DNA of 55,000 bases from Cristatella mucedo (taxonomy: Eukaryota > Bryozoa > Phylactolaemata > Cristatellidae), in NCBI GenBank assembly GCA_009760855.2, contig WPIO01000092.1:550001-605000 (forward strand), written 5' to 3'. The position numbers and the translations under genes are program-made. The stretch's first letter is position 1; every line of letters starts with the position of its first letter. Under the pieces are notes generated by a model. That model was not told the DNA's origin. It did no database searches and saw only the letters and a list, made by a program, of their open reading frames with translations. Below, one piece after another: positions 45,701 through 55,000 of the stretch.

Positions 45701-48700
45701 TGCCGATTTCATGGGTCAGAATCACTTTTCCCAAGGACCCAATATAAATGGAGAATAGCAAAGGACAAAGAACAGACCCCCGTGGAACTTTACAAGTGAC
45801 TGGGGTACCGGATGAGACTTGACCACCACAAGAGACAGATTGAATACGATTGGAGAAGTATGATTTGATCCATGAAGGAGCCAAGCCATAGTGGGCCTTG
45901 TGGGTCAGAGTAAGGATTTTTCTTCCTCCCCCAGATGTTCAGCAGCCGATCAGCTGATACGAAGCAAAATTCTCTCCGTGCGACTAATGTGTGCCCTTGA
46001 CTAGAGCTTAGCTCCAGATTACCACGAGCGAACACCGGCTGATTTCCCCAAGGTTGCCAAGTGACAATGAAGTGCTCTCTCTCTCTCACCTGGTCGCGCA
46101 GCTCACGCAGCTGCTGTGACAGCTCCACCACGATCTTGTTGGTGTCCTGGAGCTGGGCTTGCAGCTCTTTGATCTCGTTCTGCTCCGACTCCGAGTCGTC
46201 AGCAGCAAGTGACATGGCTCGCATTCGAGGGAACCAGTCGAGGTTCTTCTCCTTAAATGAGGGAAAGACAAGCGATCAACTGTGGCCATAAAGCACAGGT
46301 CACTGTAGACCTGCTTTGATCTCTGAGCAGCAACTTGCTATTGTATTACTACAACCAGACTCACTCTGTAAATGACCAGGCGACGGCAAAATGCTTCCAG
46401 TTCTCAGGGTCAACTTAAAATTGTCATAGGCAAGTTTCATTAAAAATTCCATGCTTCTGCTATTCAGGGGATCAGACTAATAATGGGCTTGCAGGATAGC
46501 TAGCTCAGAGAGGAGAATAAAGCACTGTAGGAATACATACCCATTCACAAGGATGGATGCCGGTTGAGCAACGGATACAGAGCAAAGTTCTCACGCTGAC
46601 CCACAAGGCCCACCACGGCTTGGCTCCTTCATACCTAGCTGAACTGCTGCATCAGTTTCAGCCTGTTTGCGCCCTCAGGTCCTGTATGGACAATAAATTA
46701 GCTGTTCCATTCCTCCGCTTAAAGACCGTTGGCGACAGAAGCTTTAACTCTGCAGGTCCTAGACTGTGGAACTCTCTTCCACAATTCTTACGAAACGACA
46801 AATACTCTCCTACTGCCGACTATGGCACATCGTTTCAGAGGTCCTGAGCTGCTACTTCCCTGCTACTCATTACCTCAACTGCTCTCCTGACTATGCTATG
46901 CTTCCCACTTTCTTTTTGTTGTGTGAGACGAAATCTGTTGGCTACCGAATGCGTACCGAAAGCCGCTTAGGCTGTGAGTGCGCTATACAAAACTCTCCTG
47001 CGTAGCACCCATGTGGTCTTTATGACTTTGTGGAGTTACAGACGGAGATGCATTACATTACAGTACATTACCCCTTTAAAGGTATAGTGTGTGTGAGAGA
47101 GAGAGAGAGAGAGAGAGTGTTGTGAGATAGAGATAATTTACACTACCTGCCCACTCTCACGATCAATTTAAACTTATGATTTAAATTCAAGGGCTGATAA
47201 TGGAATCGAAGTCTCATGAGTATAGCTGGGCAAAGGATGGCTAAAATAGCAAAAAACAAGCAAGCAAACAAATACAACATTATTGAGACAAAGGCACTAT
47301 GACTGCCAGTCATTACACGTGGTAGCCTAGCATATCCAGATGCCGACACAAGATGACAACCAAAATATTCCACACACACAGATGCATCGTTTGAGCTATT
47401 AGGAATCATAACTTAATTTAATGCCAGGTGATGCGTGTTGATCTCATTCGCGAAAAACGCATGCACCATCACCGTGATGATAAGTAACTCAGGTGGCTCT
47501 CACTGCAAGCTACTCTCAAAATTGGCTCTAGCATATCTCCAGTTGAATCAGCTTGATATCTAGGTGTCATATTCCAAAGCGACCTCTCGTTAGACGACCA
47601 TATCAGCTCCACAGTCAAATCCGCCTATTTTCAGCTTCATAACATTGCTAAAATTCGGGCTTGTTTAGATAAAGATACCACATCTAAGTTGGTCCATGCA
47701 TTCGTGAAATCCCGTCTCGACTTCTGCAACTCACTGCTTACTGGCCCACCAGCATGTGCGATCAGGCGATTGCAGCTGGTGCAAAACTCGGCAGCTAGAC
47801 TTGTCTGCCGTGAGCGGCGCAGTTGCCACATTACCCCACTTCTCGCCGACCTGCACTGGCTACCAGTCAAGCAACGGATTGACTTCAAGGTTTTGTCGCT
47901 CACTTTTAGGTCCCTCCCTTCTTTGGCTCCAGCCGATCTCTCCGACATACCCCCCCATCAGGCCAAGCATCGTACCACCCGCTTTTCGGAATCCAACAGT
48001 CTACAAATACCTCGTACAAACCTCAAATCCTTTGGAGACCGTGCATTTAGTTCGTATGCTCTCAAAGCCTGGAAATCCCTTCCGACTTTCGTCAGCACAT
48101 CCCCTGACTTGACCACATTTAAAAGAACTTAAAAACACCTATTTAGGACAGCATTTAGTGGGTCCCTGTGATTCGTCCTTGATGTGCTTATGCGTGCTGA
48201 CACTGTGCATGCTGCCACCAACCACATTTGCATGCTGACCCTGTGCATGTCACCGCTAACCATATTATTCATTTTGTTTTTCAAGCATGATTTTACTTAC
48301 CATTCAATTGCATTTCCCTTTGCAGCAAATGTAAAGTGCCTAGAAAGAGATTAAGTTCTTTGAGGGCGCTTTATCAAGTGAATTATTATTATTATTATTC
48401 TTATTATGGCGGCTCTGGCCAGCAAACAGGAGATATCCAAAAAAGGGGCAATTAGCACGGCTATATTCACCGATGAGTACACAGTGTGTCGAACGCTGCG
48501 TGACCTGATGGTAGAGTTTTTTGGGGCACATCACGGGAAGTAATCCTACTTGGCTGCAGACGAAGTTACGACGAAGTTACGCAGAGAAGGGCTAGAGAGC
48601 ACGGGGCTGCGAGACTGCTGCCGTGCCAGCCTGCAGCCATTCAATAGGTCGAGCAGAGAGTGGCACGCAGGAACTAAGAACCAACGGCGAGGAGCAGACG

Positions 48701-51700
48701 GTTCGCATAAGGCGAGCCGAACCAGCGACGCAGCGACGCACAGGAGGAGGAGCCGAGAGCCAAAGTCCAAGCGGCACTGCAACAGTCGCAACTATGGCAA
48801 CTATGGCAACCATGCGAGACACTGAAAGGCCTGAAAGGGCAAAGAGTTAGCACAATGAGGCGAGTGAAATGCAACCGCACGAGACCGGCGAGATCTCACT
48901 GGTGAGATCATCTTGCAACTACTAATTATTGGACAGCACGTTGGCCACTAATGAAACCTCTATTGCGGCGGGCAGACGGCAAGCATCGAACGATCTGCTA
49001 GAGCTGCATGCGATCGCCAGAGCCAGCACCGATTCGGAATTCCTTGCTGAATGTGCACAGCTGTGGCGCATAAGTCAGGTCCGGCTTCCCAGCTGAGGGT
49101 CCCGCTTAGGCGATGCCAGGCACCGCGACTGACATCTGATCGGCTATGCGACCGATGCGAGCAAGTGAGACAGTGATGCGCTCGAATTAAGAGTGACGAC
49201 GATGCCGGGCACAAGAATACCGGCTGAGTGATTAGGTGAAATGTGGTGCCGAAAAGGCAGACTTGATTAGCCCTTTAAATAGCTCTGCCTCCACGTGCGA
49301 CCAGGCTGGCCTTTAGAGCTTTCGGGGAAAGCACGAGTGCTAGCACGATTGATCTGTAAGAAGCACCCTGTGATCCTTGTGATTCGTTCTTTGTGTGCTT
49401 ATGCATGCTGACACTGTGCATTCTGCCACTAATCGTATTTACATGTTGATACTGCACGTGTCACCTCTAAACATGTTAAGCTTATTGAAATTGTGCATGT
49501 TACCACTAACCATTCGATCATGCTTCCTTCACAGCAAATGTAAAGTGCTTAGAAGGAGATTAAGTTATTCGAGGGACTAAACAAATATATTATTACTTCT
49601 ATTATTATTCTTATTATAAGTGCAGCAGTCCTTGCCATGAGTTGCTGGCATTTTTATTTAAGTGAGATAACTCGATGTGTGACTCTCCAGCTACAGCCAC
49701 GGGTCGGTGAGGGCAGCCAGCTCGCGCCGTCAGCACAGGTGAGCTGGCGCGCTTCAAGCTGCTGCGTACCTGCCAGCTCGGCGCTTGTGCAAAGCAAAGC
49801 GACATATTGCCGTCGGTCCAACTAACCGGTGGTCCTGACCATCTTCCTGTTTGCCTTAGCATGTTGGTCTAAGCATGTTGAGTTCCTGGCTTTGCACGCA
49901 CGATACATCGCATGTCACTAAGCCTTGGTTATTGATTGATTCCCTTGTAGTGTTGAGTTTTAAACTTGCTGTGCAGAGTTACCAAGTATCTGGATACAGA
50001 GTTAGTGCCCGTAAGGTGTTATATAAACGACTTATTATTATTAACATTATGATTATTATTAATATCGTCATCACAGACACCCATACACATCTTTGCTATG
50101 CTTATCATTGAGCGGCCACCAAGGTTTGTGCAAACCCGATGCGTCGTTGCCACAGACGTAGCGGCAGAGCCAGCAGTGGCAACGGCAGCAGCGGTAGCTA
50201 ACCTTGATCAGGCCGTACACGTAGCTCTCAGGGCCCGTGAACTGAGTGGGGTCCTTGACCTGTATTAGCACGATAAAGTGCAGGTAGTGCCACATGTTGT
50301 GCTGCGTATTTATGTGGTCTTCGAATGACGTGGCCTTGTTGTCAAATGAAGCCCTATCGAGACCTGCAAAGGAAACGTTGCGGCGGCGTGCAGCTGCAGT
50401 GGCATGCGTGCAAACAAACCGCAAAGCCTTCAGCGTAAAAGAGCGCACCAAAAAGGTGGCACAGGCAAACAGATAACGAGGATCAGCCATTCGACGGCTC
50501 GGCATTCGTCTCGTGGCACGTGTCAGGCGGTGCATGCTAGGCAGCTGCTCCTGTTCAGCGTGCCACAGCGTGGCAGAGAGCGACCTGAACACAACCTCGC
50601 GTCAAGTCACAGAATGCACCTATCCACCAACATCGGTCCAATCAGCAAAACCTCTATTTGCCCAACTAGGCAACTCCCAGACCAGCATGCTTCGACCTGC
50701 TCATCTTCGGCTGAAGCACTATCACAGCGAGTGCCCTTTTAAGTAACATCCTTTCGGATTGTCCAACGGCGGACAGCAAACATGCAAAGAAGGCGACGAA
50801 CAGTCCAATCGTGCACATGCACAGGCAGGCCGGCCAATCTGGAAAACTGGCAAGCAGCAAAGACATTTGCCTCCTCTGATGTCGGAGGGCCGGAACGTTC
50901 AACTCCCGACAATAGCAAGACGTACTCGTTCACTCCAGAGTCCTAAACTACAAAAAGCCTAATTCCGACAGTACACTCCAGTAACACAGACATTGCTAAC
51001 AGGCTGAACAAACTGCATGCAATTTAAAAAAAATACGCGGTCTGGAGGAGGTCGGCTTGGAGGACTCGAGTGGCCAAAACGTAGTGCAAAGAATTGAGTA
51101 CCGTCTCGACTTAAAAATCGAACGACTCGACCACTCACTCACCGAACCCTGTTGTTGCGACTCATAACGCTTGTCTTAGCGAGCTGCAAGACAATGCATA
51201 CTTAGAACTTGCATATCGATAGAGGACCAGTCGGGAGAGTAACCTCCAACATTTAAGTGCTTTGCAAGACAAATGCTTAATTTAATCATTTTTGAAATAG
51301 CAGAACTCAAGGCCTGCCACGCGAAGAAGACAAAAGGGTAACTGCAGTTCTGGTCAGATGGTTTACATTAAAACACTTTGTAACGACAGGTAGCTAACCT
51401 CACGAACCTATTCGGCAATGGCCCAATAAACTTGAAAATGAAACAAAAGTCACCAGACAGGTTGAAGCAGCCGTGCAGCCCGTGACAAAAAAAGAAAGAC
51501 GCCGAGCTGCCCGTGCCGAATGAGATTTTAAGGCAGGAGTTCTGGAGCCATGTTTGAAGACTCAGTGGCATCTTCAAAAGTCCACACGGAGGGAATTGTT
51601 TCAATCACACGTACACAACAGCAACCTCAAATCAACTGAAGACCACTCCTTCAGCTCCCTATAGCGTGGAACTCTCTGCCGACCAACGTCACGACATCCT

Positions 51701-54422
51701 CTGACTCCTTTGCGACTTTTGAACTGAACCCACACAGCCACCTGTTCCTCAGCCTACGATTCGTCCGCATGAATCGGCACTTGTGTGCTCACGAATTCTA
51801 CAACTGTGCTTACCATGATCGGTTGATATGCCGGCTTTTCAGCCTGCATGCCATGTATCGATAGAGATGCAATTCCCTATAGGCAAATTAGAGTGCTTTG
51901 CCATGATCGCATTTTTAAAATAGTGACCAATATAGCGTGACCTTCGGCTAAAGATTTCGCTTCCTTTTGCTCCCTCAATCTTTCAGGGTGCTTTGCTGCT
52001 TGCTGGTCGCCTTGAACTTTGCCCACAACTTGCTCCGGCCCAGCCGAATTGCAGCAGCTAACTACAGAAACAAACTGAGTAGGCACGGGCTGCAGCAATG
52101 ATCACGTGGCTTATCATGCACTGCCGGACTTGCCAAGGTGCTGCCCAGGTCTCCATTGCTGCTAAAGCTTCCACGCCTGCTAGAGTCGGGAAGAATCGGG
52201 TGTTCGAAAATGTCCGGTTCTTCGGCTAAGGGTTCATGCAAAGCCGCTCTAGTCTAGTAGCGGACCAGTTCCTTCAGTTGGGCTGCATCCAGTGCAGCTT
52301 TCATGGGGATGCCACATTGAAATGCCGCAAAGAAAGATGAATGCACTGCAAGTGCATTCATCATTTTTTTTGTACAGCAGATGCTATCGGATTCAGACAT
52401 GCCGGCCGTAAAAGCGCAAGGCTTGCCAATAAGCCAACCAATGCGTAAACACGGTCAGCATGCCAAGATCAGTCACCGGTCGCCGAACGACGGACGCAGG
52501 CAACGTAGGGAGGCAATGCTTACCACATATGAAGCACGTGTTCTTTAGGATCTCTTCTTTCTGCTGCTTTTCGCTCCTCAGGTCGGCAAACGTGTCTATG
52601 ATGACACCAAATATGAGGTTGAGAGTGATAATGATGACAATGAAGAAGAACAGCAGGTCGTAGATGACACGTGCCACAAAGAGCGGCTCCTAAAACGCCG
52701 AACCAAAAAAAGTGCAGCCTAGACCAAGGTCGAGCTCTCCTTGAACCAAAACACATTGCTTATTCAAGCGACTCACCGAGGCATAAACGACAGTCTGACA
52801 GCAGGACAACGTAATCATACATCCTTATCATGCCACGAGGTAATTCATCCCCCAGTTGACAGCTCCTCAGCGGATAGCACAGCCGGGCTCACCCGATGCA
52901 AAGCAGCATCAGTGCAATCGCAAATCAAGGCCACAAATCATGTGACAGGTGGGCTCTTCAGCCATCCCTTCCCTACGAATGCCACGTCTTGCTTTTTTGG
53001 CTGCAGTCTCACAGTAAATGATGTCTACACCGTATTCGAGCACAGTTGAAAACTTTCAATGAAGTGAGAATGAGCAAAATATGTTCTCTCTCAAGAATTA
53101 AAAAAGTGAGACACTGTTTGCCACATGTAAAACGATAAGTAAAACGATACTTTTAAGCTAATGTGCAAAACCAATGCTCCTCGATACAGCTAATGCCCTC
53201 AGATGTACCATTTCAAGTTGCAGGGCATCTGCTATCTTTCCATAATATAGTTTGTGGAAGTCAGTGACATTAAACCTACATGGTCACATGAACTAAGCTG
53301 ACAGCTAGGACCATTCGACGACAGCCACTTGTCCACAGCAACTGCATTTGGCGCGGACAGTCTGCATCAATGGCTTCAGCTGCTATCACTCGCCCATTTG
53401 CAGCCTTTAAACTCAGCTATAAACCATCTCTTCCCGAAAAAACAAACGTGTCACAAAGCAAGGCATCATGGGCAGACAATTCAGCAGCAGTGGAGATAGG
53501 GCCTCAAAGTGTGCAGCTGCATGAACGTGCAGCCACCACTGCAGCTGTCTGTGCAGCACTTGCGTAGCTGGGCTCAAAATATTGTACTCGCACAGCTGTA
53601 GCTAGCATGAAGTCAAGACGGAGCCTGGCAAGAGGCAGCTAACGGCAGGAAAGGCTGAAAGCCAGGGAGGAGGAGAGCAAGCCGCTCGCGATGCCAGGAA
53701 CGCTCTGCATAGTCCAATGGGTGGCACGCCCCCATTACTTCCCCTTCCCTAAGGCATTGCTAGTAGTAAATGTGCAACGTGGCCAGGCAGCGTCTCACCT
53801 TGCTACTAGGCTTCCTCAGCACATCTCCGATGCCACCGCCATTTCGCAAACCCTCGTTGAGAGTCGTGACGATGCACATGATCAGCGAGTCGCATGCCCG
53901 CTCAGTAGCAGCCTCACCATCGTTGTCTGGGGCAGCCACTGCTGCCATACTGGCATGACCTGCACGACCAATAGGAGGCCAGCTATGACTCTCGCCATGC
54001 TTACGTCGACATGCACATCAACTGCACACGACACAACAACACAACTTGCAGGAAGCAATCGTTGGACAAGAAAGGCAAATTCTGCCAGGGAGAGCTCCCA
54101 GCTCTGCGCTGATAAGTACAGGAAATACGACCGAAGGCACACGGCACACAAAAAGATGCAAATTAAAAGCGATTTGGAAAACGCGATGCTTGAGGGTGTT
54201 GAAGCTGCAGGTGCAGTCCAATGCTGGTCTGATGTAACGAACTGGTAAGCGTACTCACATAGTCTTAAAGCTGCAAGGCAGAGAAGAAGATGCACCACAT
54301 CGAGCAACATAGTGAGTCTGACATACCTGGGACCAGAGTATCATTCGGACAGGCACCCTCTGCTGAACATTGATCGGAATCCGGCAGAACATAAGGCGTG
54401 GTGCTGAAATTGTGTGGCAAGG
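42662..54422 (-). CDS. itpr: Inositol 1,4,5-trisphosphate receptor, 3' part (six exons)
   Basis: IP3R is the tetrameric calcium-release channel of the endoplasmic reticulum, opened by IP3 and calcium. Six minus-strand exons join in frame: 54422-54327, 53959-53799, 52689-52524, 50363-50203, 46251-46090 and 42760-42662, giving 845 nt, about 280 codons and a stop. All five introns have GT/AG ends and compatible phases (1, 0, 1, 0, 0). The order of parts is luminal loop, pore helix with GGGIGD filter, TM6, linker with a CFIC...H-x4-H zinc site, the [10 protein letters not shown] segment, coiled coil and the MTEQRKQ tail. This is the order in known IP3Rs. The family is about 2,700 residues long, so roughly 90% of the protein, including the IP3-binding core and TM1-5, lies beyond the right edge. 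Intron lengths are 367, 1109, 2160, 3951 and 3329 bp, and the last two carry LINE pieces. It is not a ryanodine receptor, because the linker and tail match IP3R. Which paralogue it would be cannot be decided. Confidence 0.96.
43495..43910 (-). mobile_element. LINE A, internally deleted, antisense (itpr intron)
   Basis: Tail ((ATA)n, ggcacccgtagagaacttaa), 3' UTR (ggcaacatccac, gcacagtgtcagcactcata), a short coding end, then a jump to RT motif C at about 43815-43890, where the minus strand encodes [22 protein letters not shown] (YADD changed to YDDD). It is shortly downstream in the itpr intron between the last two exons. Confidence 0.85.
44668..45910 (-). mobile_element. LINE B, 1.2-kb 3' part with RT motifs (itpr intron)
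   Basis: The tail (atctccctctgtaactccac) is at the low end. The minus frame 45884-45576 encodes [20 protein letters not shown] and [19 protein letters not shown], the RT segment containing the intact YADD catalytic motif. The post-RT part is broken by stops. A local duplication of gagagttttctatagcgca occurs near 44708-44762. It sits in the last itpr intron, in the same orientation as the gene. Confidence 0.92.
46090..46251 (-). CDS. itpr: itpr exon: C-terminal segment and coiled coil
   Basis: The acceptor is ccctcatttaag|GAGAAG and the donor is GACCAG|GTGAGA. The exon encodes [20 protein letters not shown] and then a charged heptad-like helix ([32 protein letters not shown]). [10 protein letters not shown] is an IP3R hallmark. 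The helix is the C-terminal coiled coil found at the four-fold axis of the channel. It is 162 nt, exactly 54 codons, phase 0 at both ends. The frame stays open past the donor for about 99 more codons into a LINE B fragment, but a strong donor sits exactly where the conserved MTEQRK exon joins. Confidence 0.96.
46545..47068 (+). mobile_element. LINE B 3' fragment (itpr intron)
   Basis: An open C-terminal frame of about 96 codons ([39 protein letters not shown]), a frameshift, then the tail to gcattacattacagtacatta. It is opposite to the host gene's direction. Confidence 0.9.
47092..47117. repeat. GA microsatellite
   Basis: About 26 bp of (GA)n. Confidence 0.9.
47465..48398 (+). mobile_element. 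LINE A 3' part, well preserved (itpr intron)
   Basis: Post-RT coding region: [60 protein letters not shown] and [20 protein letters not shown], followed by stop, 3' UTR and the terminal hairpin agtgcctagaaagagatt / gagggcgctttatcaagtg and (ATT)n. It is the best guide to the LINE A 3' end. The RT is absent (5' truncation). Confidence 0.93.
49375..49612 (+). mobile_element. LINE A 3' UTR fragment, variant subfamily
   Basis: tgctgacactgtgcattctg, cacctctaaacatgttaagc, accactaaccattcgatcat then agtgcttagaaggagattaa and attattactt. It shares with 15.8-16.0 kb an extra segment (gcttgttg / accactaaccatt) that other copies lack. Confidence 0.85.
50203..50363 (-). CDS. itpr: itpr exon: linker domain, zinc-binding histidines
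   Basis: The acceptor is ttcctttgcag|GTCTCG. The donor is AAG|GTTAGC, a weaker site than its neighbours. The exon completes the split Gly and reads [16 protein letters not shown], then [32 protein letters not shown] and YGLIK. H-x4-H (EDHINTQH) supplies the two zinc-binding histidines that pair with CFIC of the previous exon. This domain couples cytosolic ligand sensing to the gate in IP3R structures. It is 161 nt and ends in phase 0. Confidence 0.97.
51620..51765 (+). mobile_element. Short LINE-like fragment (itpr intron)
   Basis: aacctcaaatcaactgaaga to tgaacccacacagccacctg resembles the SFGD-AFS...AWNSLPT-V segment of LINE A (ggaactctctgccgaccaac). Strongly diverged. Confidence 0.6.
52336..52362. 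repeat. Hairpin with 12-bp perfect arms (itpr intron)
   Basis: gatgaatgcact, loop gca, agtgcattcatc. Intronic, between the TM6 exon and the linker exon. Confidence 0.9.
52524..52689 (-). CDS. itpr: itpr exon: TM6 and start of linker domain
   Basis: The acceptor is gcgttttag|GAGCCG and the donor is TGTG|GTAAGC. The exon encodes [20 protein letters not shown], continues through [20 protein letters not shown] and ends in NTCFIC plus the first base of a Gly codon. The hydrophobic run is TM6, which lines the calcium pore and includes the cytosolic gate region ([15 protein letters not shown] is nearly invariant in IP3Rs). CFIC supplies the two cysteines of the linker-domain zinc site. The exon is 166 nt, phase 0 to phase 1. 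Confidence 0.98.
53799..53959 (-). CDS. itpr: itpr exon: pore helix and selectivity filter
   Basis: The acceptor is gtcgtgcag|GTCATG and the donor is AAG|GTGAGA. The second half reads [20 protein letters not shown] followed by [12 protein letters not shown]. This corresponds to the IP3R pore helix and the ion selectivity filter GGGIGD, which is GGGVGD in vertebrate IP3Rs. The first half is a weakly conserved acidic luminal stretch. The exon is 161 nt, starting in phase 1 and ending in phase 0. An open frame on the plus strand across this exon is only a shadow. Confidence 0.95.
54327..54422 (-). CDS. itpr: itpr exon: luminal loop before the pore
   Basis: The acceptor is ttttctgctgtag and the donor is CCAG|GTATGT. 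The exon starts in phase 1 and ends in phase 1, with the split Gly codon completed by the next exon. It encodes about 32 residues of the variable ER-luminal loop between TM5 and the pore. Two N-glycosylation sequons (NFS near the start and NDT near the end) and two cysteines are visible. Vertebrate IP3Rs also carry glycosylated asparagines in this loop. Sequence conservation here is low, so the exon is supported mainly by its splice sites, its frame and its place next to the pore exon. The acceptor is the least certain boundary. Confidence 0.75.
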
Positions 54423-54589
54423 CTACAGCAGAAAAGTTAGCACAGCAGCAGATGAGCTGACTGTTGCAAATTTGCAATGCCTGGATGCACACGAGTGAAA
54501 GACTCTACTCAGGATGACACTAAAGAAATAAGATGTCATAAATAGCTAACACTTTCAATTACTAAACTTAATAGTGTAGTCAATTACCT

Positions 54590-54740
54590 CTGCAGTCTAT
54601 TTATGTAACCCTAGTTGCCTTTCCTACTGACGAGGAGGATGAGGGAGATGATCAGGAAGAGGAGGATGAGGTAAAGGAGGGAGACAAGGGAAGAGGAGGA
54701 TGAGGAGGTGGTGATGGAGCTGGACTGGGAAGAAAGAGAA
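54590..54740. repeat. GA-rich low-complexity stretch (itpr intron)
   Basis: gaggaggatgagg-type repeats. The hydrophobic minus-strand frame (LLYLILLFLIISLILLV) is a product of CTC/CTT-rich composition and does not match any IP3R membrane segment. Confidence 0.75.
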
Positions 54741-54767
54741 GGATTAGAAAGGAGGAAGAAGCAGTAC

Positions 54768-55000
<233 letters not shown>

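Noticed and set aside
50404-50592. Extension of the itpr linker exon upstream of 50363 (open frame to 50592)
   Set aside because: A clear acceptor (ttcctttgcag) and phase match with the previous exon place the exon start at 50363. The upstream residues do not resemble IP3R.
53691-54248. 185-codon plus-strand frame
   Set aside because: It is antisense to the itpr pore exon and has no recognisable features of its own.
54611-54760. Possible membrane-segment exon (LLYLILLFLIISLILLV) upstream of the itpr loop exon
   Set aside because: The hydrophobicity comes from a CTC/CTT-rich low-complexity stretch. It does not match IP3R TM5 and lacks a supported acceptor and donor pair.

Overview
This is a window of animal nuclear DNA. 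It is dominated by fragments of retrotransposons and by simple repeats. It contains one recognisable cellular gene: the 3' end of an inositol 1,4,5-trisphosphate receptor (IP3R, itpr). Intron-containing structure, canonical GT/AG splice sites, decayed non-LTR elements and long dinucleotide tracts show that it is a metazoan. The IP3R protein resembles both vertebrate and invertebrate receptors, so I do not name a taxon. An invertebrate with one itpr gene, or an early-branching chordate, would both fit.

Right-hand part (42.66-54.42 kb, minus strand): six coding exons of itpr can be joined in a consistent reading frame. They encode the end of the luminal loop, the pore helix and selectivity filter, TM6, the zinc-binding linker domain, the C-terminal coiled coil and the stop codon. 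The introns hold LINE fragments. The upstream exons lie beyond the right edge, past a long CA tract. A 22-bp perfect-arm hairpin lies in the likely 3' UTR.

Rest of the window (1-42 kb): no cellular gene is recognised. Two L2/CR1-like LINE families are present in about 30 truncated or internally deleted pieces. Family A ends in an ATT-type tail. Family B ends in a cattacattac-type tail. Two tRNA-derived SINE families are also present. SINE 1 shares its 3' tail, including a stem-loop, with LINE A, which is the arrangement expected of a SINE mobilised by its partner LINE. SINE 2 has a near-perfect Pol III B box and is found inserted in two LINE A copies. There is one 335-bp element with terminal inverted repeats (MITE-like), several perfect hairpins, two minisatellites with 28-bp and 16-bp units, and many microsatellites.

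I found no operons, CRISPR arrays, conventional tRNA or rRNA genes, or novel multi-gene system. The best leads are the LINE A/SINE 1 tail pair, the microsatellite that expanded inside a LINE reverse-transcriptase frame, and the perfect hairpins. Boundaries of repeat copies are approximate (about 10-40 bp) because they were judged by eye from comparison between copies.
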